From Bacteroidales bacterium UBA6192 (lineage in GTDB: Bacteria; Bacteroidota; Bacteroidia; Bacteroidales; F082), in contig DITE01000047.1 in the NCBI GenBank assembly GCA_002422725.1, positions 1 to 21,578 of the forward strand: a DNA stretch of 21,578 nucleotides, read 5' to 3'. Below, piece after piece: positions 1 through 7,193 of the stretch (position 1 is the stretch's first letter; each line of letters opens with the position of its first letter). The notes beneath the pieces were generated by a model that did not search any database, was not told the origin of the DNA, and was given only the letters and a program-made list of their open reading frames with translations. A program made the position numbers and the translations under genes.

Positions 1-46
1 TTTCAGCTGATCGGGGGGGAGTATTTTTTTCTGAATCAGGTCTGAT

Positions 47-1060
47 TTAGTCATTCAGGGGTTTTTTATGGTCCACAAAAAACATGATGAAATAAAACAA
101 TCCGCCGGTTATGATATGCAACAGGGTTTGACCGGCATGTGTAAGGGCAACAAAGGATCCTGCTGATGTTCCTGAAATTCCGTAAAGCTCAACCAGCACT
201 GCTTTGCCTATGAAATGATAGGCGCCAATGCCACCCGGCACAGGAGCCACCACACCCAAACTTCCGATTGCCATCAGGGTGATCCCTTCCAGAAATCCCA
301 GATGACTTGTTTCGTCGAGCATCATGAAAGGAACCCAGAGCATAAGAGAGTACATTGTCCAGATTATCAGGGTATACAACACGAACAGACCTTTCTGCTT
401 AACTTTCTGAATGGTTCTAACCCCCTCGCCAAGTCCTTTCAACAATTCCATAGTTTTGTTGTAGCCCGCCATTTTGCGGAAACGGGAGCGAAAATACACA
501 AACAGGAAAACCAGGAGTCCGGCAAAAAGCAGACCCACAACAGCAACAATCATCAATGAAAACGAATGTTCATCCACTTTTTCGAAGAATGGACGGGTCA
601 TGCGGGTAACAAAGTCCCCCAATAGTTGCCATTGAAAGAAGATAACCGAGAAAAGGATGATAGCCAGTACAATAAGGTCGAAGAATCGCTCGGAGATTAC
701 GGTACCAAATAAGGCGTTAAAAGGAATCTTTTCTTTACGCGAAAGCACGCCGCATCGCATGAATTCGCCCATGCGCGGCACGGCTGTATTGGCCATATAC
801 CCTATCATGACAGCATAGAATGTTGTTGCCAGCCTGGTTTTGAATCCAAGGCTGTTGATCAGCAGATTCCACCGCATGGCCCTGACCACATGGGCAATGA
901 AGGCAAAAAGCAAGGCAAGGAACATCCATGAATAGTGGGCATGCAGTATGTCGTTCCAAACATCATCCAGACTAAGTTTGCGGAAACTCAGCCAAAGCAG
1001 AAACACCCCCAGCATCAAAAACAGAAGGTATTTTGTCGTCTGAATGATGATGTTTTTCAA
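47..1060 (-). CDS. Flippase-like polytopic membrane protein (lysylphosphatidylglycerol synthase TM / UPF0104 family)
   Basis: A 337-residue integral membrane protein with about eight hydrophobic segments, beginning with a membrane helix near residues 10-26. It contains family-type loops PRMGEFMRCGVLSR and PVPGGIGAYHFIG, typical of the transmembrane domain shared by MprF and the UPF0104/AglD-like proteins. The family moves or modifies lipids or lipid-linked sugars in the inner membrane; the substrate here is unknown. There is no soluble aminoacyl-transfer domain, so it is not a full MprF. The start codon is a TTG (1058-1060) that overlaps the panD stop as TTGA, which implies translational coupling. 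The next in-frame ATG would remove part of the first helix. It is the last gene of the panC-panD unit. Family assignment is firm; the biochemical role is not known from sequence. Confidence 0.88.
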   Translation of the reverse strand: MKNIIIQTTKYLLFLMLGVFLLWLSFRKLSLDDVWNDILHAHYSWMFLALLFAFIAHVVRAMRWNLLINSLGFKTRLATTFYAVMIGYMANTAVPRMGEFMRCGVLSRKEKIPFNALFGTVISERFFDLIVLAIILFSVIFFQWQLLGDFVTRMTRPFFEKVDEHSFSLMIVAVVGLLFAGLLVFLFVYFRSRFRKMAGYNKTMELLKGLGEGVRTIQKVKQKGLFVLYTLIIWTMYSLMLWVPFMMLDETSHLGFLEGITLMAIGSLGVVAPVPGGIGAYHFIGKAVLVELYGISGTSAGSFVALTHAGQTLLHIITGGLFYFIMFFVDHKKPLND

Positions 1061-1413
1061 GGAGTTGCGTTGATTTTATTGCTGCTGTCGGGGAAAATAA
1101 TGGTAGGTTTAAATTTCTTGGCCAGTTCAAAATCAATGCTGGCATACGACACGATGATCACATGATCGCCTATTGCCACCTTGCGGGCAGCTGCACCGTT
1201 GAGCGATATGATTCCGCTTCCTCGTTCACCTTTTATGACATAGGTGTCGAGTCTTTCACCATTGTTGATGTTATAAATGCTTACCCGCTCGTTTTCGATC
1301 AGGTTGGCGGCATCCATCAAATTCTCGTCAATAGCAATACTGCCAATATAGTTGAGGTCGGCCTGAGTGATGGTGGCCCGGTGAATTTTCGATTTTAAAA
1401 CTTCAATGTTCAT
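1057..1413 (-). CDS. panD: Aspartate 1-decarboxylase
   Basis: Converts L-aspartate to beta-alanine, the second precursor of pantothenate. The protein is 118 residues, within the usual range for the bacterial enzyme. The zymogen self-cleavage site is intact: YIGS places Gly24-Ser25 exactly where the pyruvoyl-generating cleavage occurs. The early residues K9, H11 and R12 and the later NGAAAR stretch match the family. It starts with ATG at 1411-1413, 59 bases downstream of panC, and its TGA overlaps the TTG start of the following membrane protein. Together with panC it supplies both enzymes needed to make beta-alanine and join it to pantoate; panB is not in the window. Confidence 0.97.
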   Translation of the reverse strand: MNIEVLKSKIHRATITQADLNYIGSIAIDENLMDAANLIENERVSIYNINNGERLDTYVIKGERGSGIISLNGAAARKVAIGDHVIIVSYASIDFELAKKFKPTIIFPDSSNKINATP

Positions 1414-1472
1414 TGATCGGTGATTGAGTCTGTAAATCAGCCCGAAAGATAGTCAAACGGGAGGCAAAAATA

Positions 1473-2321
1473 CTAAAATATCCGTATATTGTCGATTAAT
1501 CTCACTTTTCCCAGAAAAACAGCCACAAACATCATGGTGCCCACGGATGAATTCCAGCTTATAACGGGTTGAAGCAGCCGGTCTTCGGCAATTTCAACAT
1601 ATTCAGGGCTAAACAAAGGCTGTTTCGTGAACTCTTCCATCACCCATTGTTTGAGTGAAGCGGGGGTATGTTGTGCAGCAATATCGACAGCTTTTTTCAG
1701 GGTGTCGTATATGGAAGGTGCCACGGCACGTTCTTCGATCGACAGGCGCATATTGCGCGAACTCATGGCAAGACCGTCAGCTTCGCGCACAATGCGACAT
1801 GGAATAATGTCCACTGGCATCTTCAGCATTTTGACAAGCTGTTGAATAATGGCCAGCTGCTGGAAATCTTTTTCGCCGAAATATGCTTTGTGGGGCTCAA
1901 TGATTTCGAAAAGTTTACGCACCACAATGGCAACCCCGTTAAAATGGCCCGGACGAGACTTACCTTCCATGACCCCGGCCAGGAGCCCAAAATCATACAG
2001 CTGTTTGTCTGGTTCAGGATACATTTCGCTTACGCCGGGTGCAAACAAAACATCGCATCCAACCGAGCTGAGCAAGGCACTGTCAGTTTCCGGCATACGC
2101 GGATACTTCTCAAGGTCTTCCTTGTTGTTGAACTGAATGGGGTTCACAAATATGCTAACCACCAACAAATCATTTTCCTGCTTTGCCCGACGCATCAATT
2201 CAAGGTGTCCTTCGTGCAAGGCTCCCATGGTAGGCACAAAACCAATCGTTTTTTGTTGTCGGTTATCAGAAACCTTTGCAAGAAAGGCCCGTATTGCAGT
2301 AATTGTAGTAAAAGTAAGCAT
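1473..2321 (-). CDS. panC: Pantothenate synthetase (pantoate--beta-alanine ligase)
   Basis: ATP-dependent cytosolic ligase that joins pantoate and beta-alanine through a pantoyl-adenylate. The 282-residue length is typical. Visible signatures are FVPTMGALHEGH (residues 28-39, containing the HxGH nucleotide-binding motif), SIFVNPIQF (56-64), EGKSRPGHFNGV, YFGEKDFQQL and the MSSRN loop near residue 190 that corresponds to the KMSKS region. It lies between a thioredoxin-like gene and panD on the same strand, with gaps of 64 and 59 bases, so the genes are probably co-transcribed. No Bacteroidota -7 box is obvious directly in front of it, which favours read-through from the promoter near 2947. Confidence 0.97.
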   Translation of the reverse strand: MLTFTTITAIRAFLAKVSDNRQQKTIGFVPTMGALHEGHLELMRRAKQENDLLVVSIFVNPIQFNNKEDLEKYPRMPETDSALLSSVGCDVLFAPGVSEMYPEPDKQLYDFGLLAGVMEGKSRPGHFNGVAIVVRKLFEIIEPHKAYFGEKDFQQLAIIQQLVKMLKMPVDIIPCRIVREADGLAMSSRNMRLSIEERAVAPSIYDTLKKAVDIAAQHTPASLKQWVMEEFTKQPLFSPEYVEIAEDRLLQPVISWNSSVGTMMFVAVFLGKVRLIDNIRIF

Positions 2322-2385
2322 GGAAAAGCAATTTACTAAAAAGAAGATTATTTGTCAAATCAGCAAAACCAGCAGGAGGTTAGGT

Positions 2386-2898
2386 TTAGCGTACAATTTT
2401 CCACAGGTCTTTTTCGAAGCTTTTTTTCGGGCTTTCAACGATACGTCCTATTTCGGATCCATTGCGATAAAATATAAAGGTGGGAACACGCTCTATATCG
2501 AATTGTTTCACATCCACCACTAGCGCTTCTTTGCGCGAATCAACAGCAATCATTGTCAGGTTAGCGGCAGGGTATTTTATTGCATCGAGCAGTTTATAAA
2601 AGCGTGGAACCTGAATTTTTGAATCACTACACCATGTTCCAAGCACAATAGTTACAGCCACATCCGCCATTTTGCTTTTCAGTTTCTCCGCATTCTTTTC
2701 AGCAACCTCATAAATTTCATACTGGCTGTTGAAATACTGACCAAATTCTTCCTTTTGAAGTCCTGTTTTATCCACATAACCAATCAAAACAGATTGATTG
2801 GTTTCAGGGTCGCTGATAAGCTTGTTTTTACTTTGTGCCGACAAATCAAGTCCGCCAGCAATAATAACCATTACAAGTAATAAAATCTTAATTTTCAT
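2386..2898 (-). CDS. Exported thioredoxin-fold protein with a degenerate active site
   Basis: A 170-residue protein. An N-terminal signal segment (about residues 4-16, probable cleavage after SAQ at 22) exports it to the periplasm. The fold is thioredoxin-like: TIVLGTWCSDSK (83-94) sits where the WCxxC site would be, and RVPTFIFY supplies the cis-proline (P139). Only one cysteine (C90) is present in the site, C-S-D-S, so it cannot form the usual intramolecular disulfide. It may act as a monothiol thioredoxin-like protein, or the site may not be catalytic. The frame stays open upstream to 3036, but the longer start has no signal peptide and would lie upstream of a perfect -7 box (2940-2947), so the ATG at 2896-2898 is chosen. 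It heads the panC-panD strand. Confidence 0.85.
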   Translation of the reverse strand: MKIKILLLVMVIIAGGLDLSAQSKNKLISDPETNQSVLIGYVDKTGLQKEEFGQYFNSQYEIYEVAEKNAEKLKSKMADVAVTIVLGTWCSDSKIQVPRFYKLLDAIKYPAANLTMIAVDSRKEALVVDVKQFDIERVPTFIFYRNGSEIGRIVESPKKSFEKDLWKIVR

Positions 2899-2939
2899 GA
2901 TATCTTTTTTTCTATTAATTTCAAGCCCTGAATTGGTTG

Positions 2940-2947
2940 CAAAGTTA
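2940..2947 (-). promoter_or_regulatory. Bacteroidota -7 promoter box for the thioredoxin-like/pan unit
   Basis: On the minus strand the bases read TAACTTTG, an exact match to TAnnTTTG. Transcription would begin near 2935, giving a leader of about 38 bases to the ATG at 2898. No clear TTG -33 box is seen at 17-23 bases upstream, so this rests on the -7 box and its placement. Confidence 0.55.
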
Positions 2948-2976
2948 CAGCCATCGACACAATAAAACGCTATTTT

Positions 2977-3795
2977 ATGACGAAAATTGCCGGCAAAATA
3001 GTATTGATCACCGGAGGTGCATCCGGAATCGGGCAACTGATGGGTGAATTGGCACTCGAAGAGGGAGCTAAAGAATTGATTATATGGGATATCGATTCTA
3101 AGCGAACAAATGAAGTTGTTGCAGAGTTTTCGCAGAAAGGATACAGTGTACGTGGCATGATCACTGATATTTCGTCGGCTGTTTCAGTAAGAAACACTGC
3201 AGCGATCTGTGAGGCAGAGAATCTGATCCCCGACATCATCATCCTGAATGCAGGCATTGTTTCAGGGAAATATTTTCATGAACACGAAGGAGATGAAATA
3301 GAAAATACAATAGGGGTTAATGTGTTGGGCTGCATGCAGGTGACCAGCGTTTTCATTCGGGCGATGATGAAAAGGGGATCGGGACATATTGTAACGATTG
3401 CTTCAGCAGCCGGAATGCTAGCCAATCCACGCATGGCGGTTTATGCAGCCAGCAAATGGGCCGTTTTGGGTTGGTCTGAATCGCTCAGACTCGAAATGAA
3501 GCGGTTGAAAACCGACATCGCTGTCACCACGGTTACTCCAAGCTATATCAGCACCGGAATGTTTGAAGGAGCCAGGGTAAACCCTTTGCTTCCCTTGATA
3601 AAACCCAAAACAGCAGCCGGAAAAATCGTGTCTGGCATCAAAAAGAATAAACGTTATGTGAGGATGCCGGCACTCGTTTACACCTTACCCCTGCTGAAAG
3701 GGCTGCTTCCGGCATCGTGGTTCGATAGTCTGGTGGGTTATGGCTTAGGTGTTTATCGTTCGATGGACCATTTCAGTGGTCATAAAGGAAATTGA
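2977..3795 (+). CDS. Short-chain dehydrogenase/reductase (SDR family)
   Basis: A 272-residue classical SDR. The Rossmann nucleotide motif TGGASGIG is at residues 12-19, NAG at 91-93, the catalytic serine at S143 (IASAAG) and the YxxxK pair at Y156 and K160. An acidic residue at the end of the second strand (IIWDID, D38) suggests NAD(H) rather than NADP(H). The sequence resembles the retinol/steroid dehydrogenase-type SDRs, with a C-terminal hydrophobic stretch (about 225-250), but the substrate cannot be read from it. It is divergent from the thioredoxin-like gene, with 78 bases between them. The following gene has its own -7 box starting 25 bases after this stop. Confidence 0.92.
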   Translation: MTKIAGKIVLITGGASGIGQLMGELALEEGAKELIIWDIDSKRTNEVVAEFSQKGYSVRGMITDISSAVSVRNTAAICEAENLIPDIIILNAGIVSGKYFHEHEGDEIENTIGVNVLGCMQVTSVFIRAMMKRGSGHIVTIASAAGMLANPRMAVYAASKWAVLGWSESLRLEMKRLKTDIAVTTVTPSYISTGMFEGARVNPLLPLIKPKTAAGKIVSGIKKNKRYVRMPALVYTLPLLKGLLPASWFDSLVGYGLGVYRSMDHFSGHKGN

Positions 3796-3819
3796 GGTGG
3801 CTGTTTGTGGCAACTTCAT

Positions 3820-3827
3820 TACTTTTG
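3820..3827 (+). promoter_or_regulatory. Bacteroidota -7 promoter box for the small protein/zupT pair
   Basis: TACTTTTG is an exact match to TAnnTTTG, 24 bases before the ATG at 3852. It supports choosing that ATG over the in-frame upstream start at 3792, which would begin before the promoter. The nearest TTG upstream (3792-3794) is 25 bases away, slightly long for a -33 box. Confidence 0.5.
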
Positions 3828-3851
3828 CATACCAATCACTCTTTTGACCCG

Positions 3852-4157
3852 ATGAATCAGTTAATCATTCCCAGAGATCCTGCAGGGCTTACCAGAGCCG
3901 ATTTTTTTGACCGTACCTTGTTGCATGAACAGATCAGCATGTTTGTAGCAGATTTGCTTGAGCATGATTTTGAAAAACTATGTGCGTTGATGTACAGGCA
4001 CGATGTAAGTGAAGTCCTGTTCAGCCGTGCACTATCAATGCAAACCGATGCTGAACGCGCTTCTGAGATTGCTGATCTGGTGATCGAACGCGAACTAAAA
4101 AAGATTGAAACCCGTGAAGCTTATCGCAAGCAGAAACCTGAGCGACTCGAAGAATAA
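3852..4157 (+). CDS. Small conserved-looking protein of unknown function
   Basis: A soluble, mostly helical, charged protein of 101 residues with no signal peptide, membrane segment or cysteine-pair motif. I do not recognise the family. The middle holds an acidic/aromatic stretch (MYRHDVSEVLF), and the C-terminus is strongly basic and acidic (EREL, KKIETREAYRKQKPE). The ATG at 3852 is preferred because a perfect -7 box lies just upstream; the frame is open back to 3792 but those residues look like untranslated leader. It is separated from the ZIP transporter by only 11 bases, so the two are likely co-transcribed. Coding is supported by sensible composition and placement, not by a known domain. 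Confidence 0.75.
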   Translation: MNQLIIPRDPAGLTRADFFDRTLLHEQISMFVADLLEHDFEKLCALMYRHDVSEVLFSRALSMQTDAERASEIADLVIERELKKIETREAYRKQKPERLEE

Positions 4158-4168
4158 TGCGCTGAACC

Positions 4169-4972
4169 ATGATGGACGATAACATTTTACTAGCATTTGG
4201 ACTTACTTTGTTTGCCGGGCTTTCCACAGGGATTGGCAGCGGTATAGCCCTGGTTGCACGACGCACCAACACAAAGTTTTTGTCGGTTTCGCTCGGGTTC
4301 TCGGCAGGGGTGATGATTTATGTGTCGTTCGTGGAAATACTCACGAAATCGCGGACTGTATTGGTGGCTGATATGGGGGAAGTTTCGGGCAGTTGGCTTA
4401 CCGTTGCTGCCTTTTTCGGTGGTATACTCCTGATTGGCCTAATTGACAAGTTCATCCCGAATGTTGAGAATCCCCACGAAATCAAAAGGGTGGAAGACAT
4501 GAACCAGAAGGACAAGGCAAAAAGGCTCAAGCGGTTGGGATTATTTACTGCCTTGGCCATCGCCATACATAATTTTCCCGAAGGGCTGGCCACTTTCACA
4601 GCAGCATTAAACGATCCCGGCCTTGGTATTGCCATCGCAGTAGCCATTGCCATCCATAATATTCCTGAGGGAATTGCCGTTTCGGTTCCCATCTTTTTTG
4701 CAACCGGAAGCCGCAAGAAAGCTTTCTGGTTGTCGTTTAGCAGCGGACTTGCCGAGCCTGTCGGCGCATTGGTTGGTTATCTGATCCTGATGCCGTTTAT
4801 GAGCCCAATCATGTTTGGCGTACTCTTCGCGATGGTAGCCGGCATTATGGTTTTTATCTCGCTCGATGAGTTGCTGCCAGCAGCGGAAGAATACGGCGAA
4901 CACCATCTTTCCATTTACGGCTTGATTGCCGGCATGGCGGTGATGGCAGTGAGTTTGCTGCTGTTTGTGTGA
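4169..4972 (+). CDS. zupT: ZIP-family divalent metal transporter (ZupT-like)
   Basis: A 267-residue inner-membrane transporter with eight predicted membrane helices, importing Zn(II) and possibly Fe(II) or Mn(II). The two metal-site helices carry the family motifs HNFPEG (H134, N135, E138) and HNIPEG (H163, N164, E167). The loop between helices 3 and 4 (about residues 98-123) is charged but lacks the histidine-rich run of eukaryotic ZIPs. Length and motifs match bacterial ZupT. Two consecutive ATGs (4169 and 4172) are both usable. It follows the small unknown gene by 11 bases and converges on the lipoprotein gene at 5036. No metal-regulator operator is recognisable upstream. Confidence 0.93.
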   Translation: MMDDNILLAFGLTLFAGLSTGIGSGIALVARRTNTKFLSVSLGFSAGVMIYVSFVEILTKSRTVLVADMGEVSGSWLTVAAFFGGILLIGLIDKFIPNVENPHEIKRVEDMNQKDKAKRLKRLGLFTALAIAIHNFPEGLATFTAALNDPGLGIAIAVAIAIHNIPEGIAVSVPIFFATGSRKKAFWLSFSSGLAEPVGALVGYLILMPFMSPIMFGVLFAMVAGIMVFISLDELLPAAEEYGEHHLSIYGLIAGMAVMAVSLLLFV

Positions 4973-5022
4973 GGGCCGTCGATCCCCACTTTTCTGTGGT
5001 TTCCAAAAAAATAGAAGATCTG

Positions 5023-5046
5023 AATTACACTTGTTTTAGTGTGATT
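5023..5046. terminator. Weak hairpin between convergent genes
   Basis: AATTACACT and AGTGTGATT form a nine-pair stem with one G-T pair around a six-base loop, overlapping the stop of the minus-strand lipoprotein gene. A run of seven A/T bases (5005-5011) is offset, so this is at best a weak intrinsic terminator for the minus strand. Confidence 0.3.
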
Positions 5047-5629
5047 CTTTAGGCTTATAGGGCAGGTGCGAGTCGTGCAGCACTATACTGAGTTGACCAT
5101 CAGTATTTTTGGTATAGGCAAATGAATATTCCACTTTAACTTCATCCCCTCCTCTGGCTGGTGTGAAATAATAATTGCCCATAGCTACGGCCATATTGCC
5201 CTGTATAATGATTCCGGTACTTTCCCAACGCACATTGCTCCATGGCTTGATGGCAAAGCCATGGTCTTCGGGATAGTTGGGGTTGCCAGCCACAAAATAG
5301 GATAAAGCACCATCAAAGCTTGTCCGGAATTGCACAACCGAGGCCAGTGTGGGCTTAAACAACACAAGGCCAGATTTGTAACCATAGAAGTTGTTGATGT
5401 GATCCGTGGCGATGGTAACATAATCAGCACTATCGGTGTAGGCTTTGCCGATTTTCACAATACCCTCGCCCCAGGCTTGCTGTGCATCGAGTACTTCCTG
5501 TTCGGAAATAGTCTGGTTTGAATCGACAACAACAGCTTTTTCGGCTGGATCCTGTACATAATTTACACACGATTGCAGTGAAATGAACAGTAAGATGGAT
5601 AGAATCGGAATGGTGTACCTCGTTTTCAT
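5036..5629 (-). CDS. Lipoprotein with an NTF2/SnoaL-like fold
   Basis: A 197-residue lipoprotein. Residues 1-20 are a signal peptide ending in the lipobox LQSC (C21). The body resembles small NTF2/SnoaL-type or CaMKII-association-domain-like proteins: an early helix (EQEVLDAQQAWGEGIVKIGKAY), a central RW strand (VRWESTGIIIQGNMAVAMGNYYF) and a terminal strand ending LHDSHLPY. Such proteins bind small ligands or serve as enzymes, and the substrate is unknown here. It converges with zupT. The upstream stretch 5630-5689 has no exact -7 box; TAATTTTC is one base off. The lipobox is clear; the fold is inferred from pattern. Confidence 0.85.
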   Translation of the reverse strand: MKTRYTIPILSILLFISLQSCVNYVQDPAEKAVVVDSNQTISEQEVLDAQQAWGEGIVKIGKAYTDSADYVTIATDHINNFYGYKSGLVLFKPTLASVVQFRTSFDGALSYFVAGNPNYPEDHGFAIKPWSNVRWESTGIIIQGNMAVAMGNYYFTPARGGDEVKVEYSFAYTKNTDGQLSIVLHDSHLPYKPKESH

Positions 5630-5689
5630 TGTGCTAAGTTTTTAGTTCGTATTCGTTTTCTGATTGAATGGATAAAAATAGGAAAATTA

Positions 5690-5968
5690 TCACTGCTTGT
5701 TCAGGATTTTTAAGAAGTCTTCTTTACGACGGCGGCTAACTTCCAGCTGGGTGCCATCTTCAAGGGTCACCATGCCACCTTCGCCCTTCTTGTATTTTTT
5801 CAGGTAACGCAGGTTGATGAGTGATGATTTGTGGATACGGAAGAAGCTTAATGGCTCAAGCAATTCCTCATAATCTTTCAGTGTTCTGGAAACCAGAATT
5901 CTTTCGCCTGATCGGAAATAGAAACAGGTGTAATTGTTGTCTGATTCACAACGCACGATTTCATCCAC
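5690..5968 (-). CDS. Orphan LytTR DNA-binding domain, 5'-truncated (probable pseudogene)
   Basis: The 92 residues are almost exactly the DNA-binding half of an AgrA/LytR-type response regulator: IVRCESDNNYTCFYF, SRTLKDYEELL, FFRIHKSSLINLRYL and the closing SRRRKEDF. No receiver domain is encoded. The only start in frame is GTG at 5966-5968, which would delete the first beta strand; yet the frame continues upstream in typical LytTR sequence (KGTIFVKVDE) until an in-frame TGA at 5990-5992. Beyond that stop I found no receiver-domain residues in any frame. The simplest reading is a decayed response regulator. It could still be translated as a short LytTR-only protein. It is divergent from manA. 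Confidence 0.7.
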   Translation of the reverse strand: MDEIVRCESDNNYTCFYFRSGERILVSRTLKDYEELLEPLSFFRIHKSSLINLRYLKKYKKGEGGMVTLEDGTQLEVSRRRKEDFLKILNKQ

Positions 5969-6079
5969 TTTAACAAAGATCGTTCCCTTTCAGAAGACCT
6001 GTAAATCCTCTTGATAACAACTTTCTCTTAAGGGAATTGAGCTTTTTGCCGGGTAACATCGGTTAAGCGCAACATTCTG

Positions 6080-6136
6080 GCATGAAAATCGTTTTCTTCA
6101 ATTGTCTATATTTGCCAATTAATACGATTTTCATGC
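6080..6136. repeat. 13-bp perfect inverted repeat bracketing the manA promoter
   Basis: GCATGAAAATCGT (6080-6092) and its exact reverse complement ACGATTTTCATGC (6124-6136) are separated by 31 bases. The second arm includes the manA start codon, and the -7 box lies between the arms. It could be a pair of operator sites; it could form an RNA hairpin only if transcription started further upstream. Confidence 0.6.
6107..6114 (+). promoter_or_regulatory. Bacteroidota -7 promoter box for manA
   Basis: TATATTTG matches TAnnTTTG exactly, 18 bases before the ATG at 6133. This means the in-frame ATG at 6082 lies upstream of transcription and cannot be the start. No good TTG -33 element is visible at the usual distance, so an activator might be needed. 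Confidence 0.55.
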
Positions 6137-7113
6137 ACACACTATACCCATTCAAGTTTGCCCCGGTGTTCAAGGAAAAGATCTGGGGAGGCTCTAAAAT
6201 CAGAAATGTTTTAGGTCTGGATACCGGAAAACTACCAAACTGTGGCGAAGCATGGCTGATGTCGGGTGTTGAAGGCAGCCCAACCCTTGTAGTTAATGGT
6301 TATCTGTCGGGAAACGAGTTGAATGAGCTTGTGGAAGTATTCATGGGCGATCTGGTTGGCGACAAGGTTTACGAACGTTTTGGCGATCAGTTCCCTATCC
6401 TTGTCAAAGTGCTTGATTCAAACGACTGGTTATCCATCCAGGTTCATCCCGATGATGAGTTGGCGGCCGACAGAGGCATTGGTTTCGGAAAAACCGAAAT
6501 GTGGTATGTGATGCAGGCTGACGAAAATGCAAGCCTGATTAGTGGATTTAACCGCGAAATCAGCCGCGAACAATATGTGGAACAGTTTAATCAGGGTAAG
6601 CTCAGAGATTTGCTCAATGTTGAAAAAGTGGCCAAAGGCGATGTTTTTTATATGCCAGCCGGAAGGGTGCATGCACTCGGACCTGGATGCCTGATTGCCG
6701 AAATTCAGCAAACCTCTGACATTACTTACAGAATTTACGACTGGGACCGCAAGGATGAAAAGGGCAATTCACGGAAGTTGCATACCGAAGAAGCTTTGGA
6801 TGCCATTGATTTTAACATTCCAGATTCTTACAAAACCAATTACGAGTCGAAGTCAAACCTACCTATCGAAATTGTCAATTCACCCTACTTCACAACAAGA
6901 TATCTTCAGTTAGACAAAGCGGTGCTGAAAGATTACAGCAATCTCGATTCTTTCGTCATTCTGATGTGTGTCGAAGGGGCCTTCAGCCTGAAATGGGATC
7001 ATAACTTGATCGAGGTGAAACAGGCGGAAGTGCTGCTTGTTCCGGCCATGATCGATCAGGTGGAACTTCATCCACAGGGCAGGGCGGTTATTCTGGAGGT
7101 GTATATTGAATGA
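6133..7113 (+). CDS. manA: Mannose-6-phosphate isomerase, class I (short form)
   Basis: Interconverts fructose-6-P and mannose-6-P in the cytosol, linking glycolysis to GDP-mannose and mannose use. The 326-residue length matches the short bacterial type. Zinc and active-site residues are in place: Q103 and H105 in SIQVHPDDE, E122 in GKTEMWYVM, and H180 in AGRVHALG. The N-terminal PVFKEKIWGG is the usual entry motif. The start is set at 6133 because a promoter box sits immediately upstream; the longer version adds 17 residues without family character. It appears monocistronic, with divergent LytTR upstream and an 80-base gap to the thioredoxin gene. Confidence 0.96.
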   Translation: MHTLYPFKFAPVFKEKIWGGSKIRNVLGLDTGKLPNCGEAWLMSGVEGSPTLVVNGYLSGNELNELVEVFMGDLVGDKVYERFGDQFPILVKVLDSNDWLSIQVHPDDELAADRGIGFGKTEMWYVMQADENASLISGFNREISREQYVEQFNQGKLRDLLNVEKVAKGDVFYMPAGRVHALGPGCLIAEIQQTSDITYRIYDWDRKDEKGNSRKLHTEEALDAIDFNIPDSYKTNYESKSNLPIEIVNSPYFTTRYLQLDKAVLKDYSNLDSFVILMCVEGAFSLKWDHNLIEVKQAEVLLVPAMIDQVELHPQGRAVILEVYIE

Positions 7114-7193
7114 ATCCTTAAGCCTGGTGCAACCAGAAAGTGAAATAAGTTGTCAACAGAAATAATAGCACAAATTTTAATAAAGCGATATCC

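Noticed and set aside
1668..2339. 223-residue plus-strand open frame opposite panC
   Set aside because: It mirrors the panC coding strand, and panC carries all the expected active-site motifs.
2899..3036. Upstream extension of the thioredoxin-like gene to 3036
   Set aside because: The extra 46 residues lack a signal peptide, overlap the SDR gene, and lie upstream of a perfect -7 box; the internal ATG gives a proper signal sequence.
4986..4999. CCAC/GTGG hairpin after the ZIP transporter as a terminator
   Set aside because: The stem is only four base pairs and is not followed by a run of T on the plus strand.
6082..6132. Longer manA start at 6082
   Set aside because: The 17 extra residues include the promoter box TATATTTG and show no similarity to the enzyme's N-terminus.
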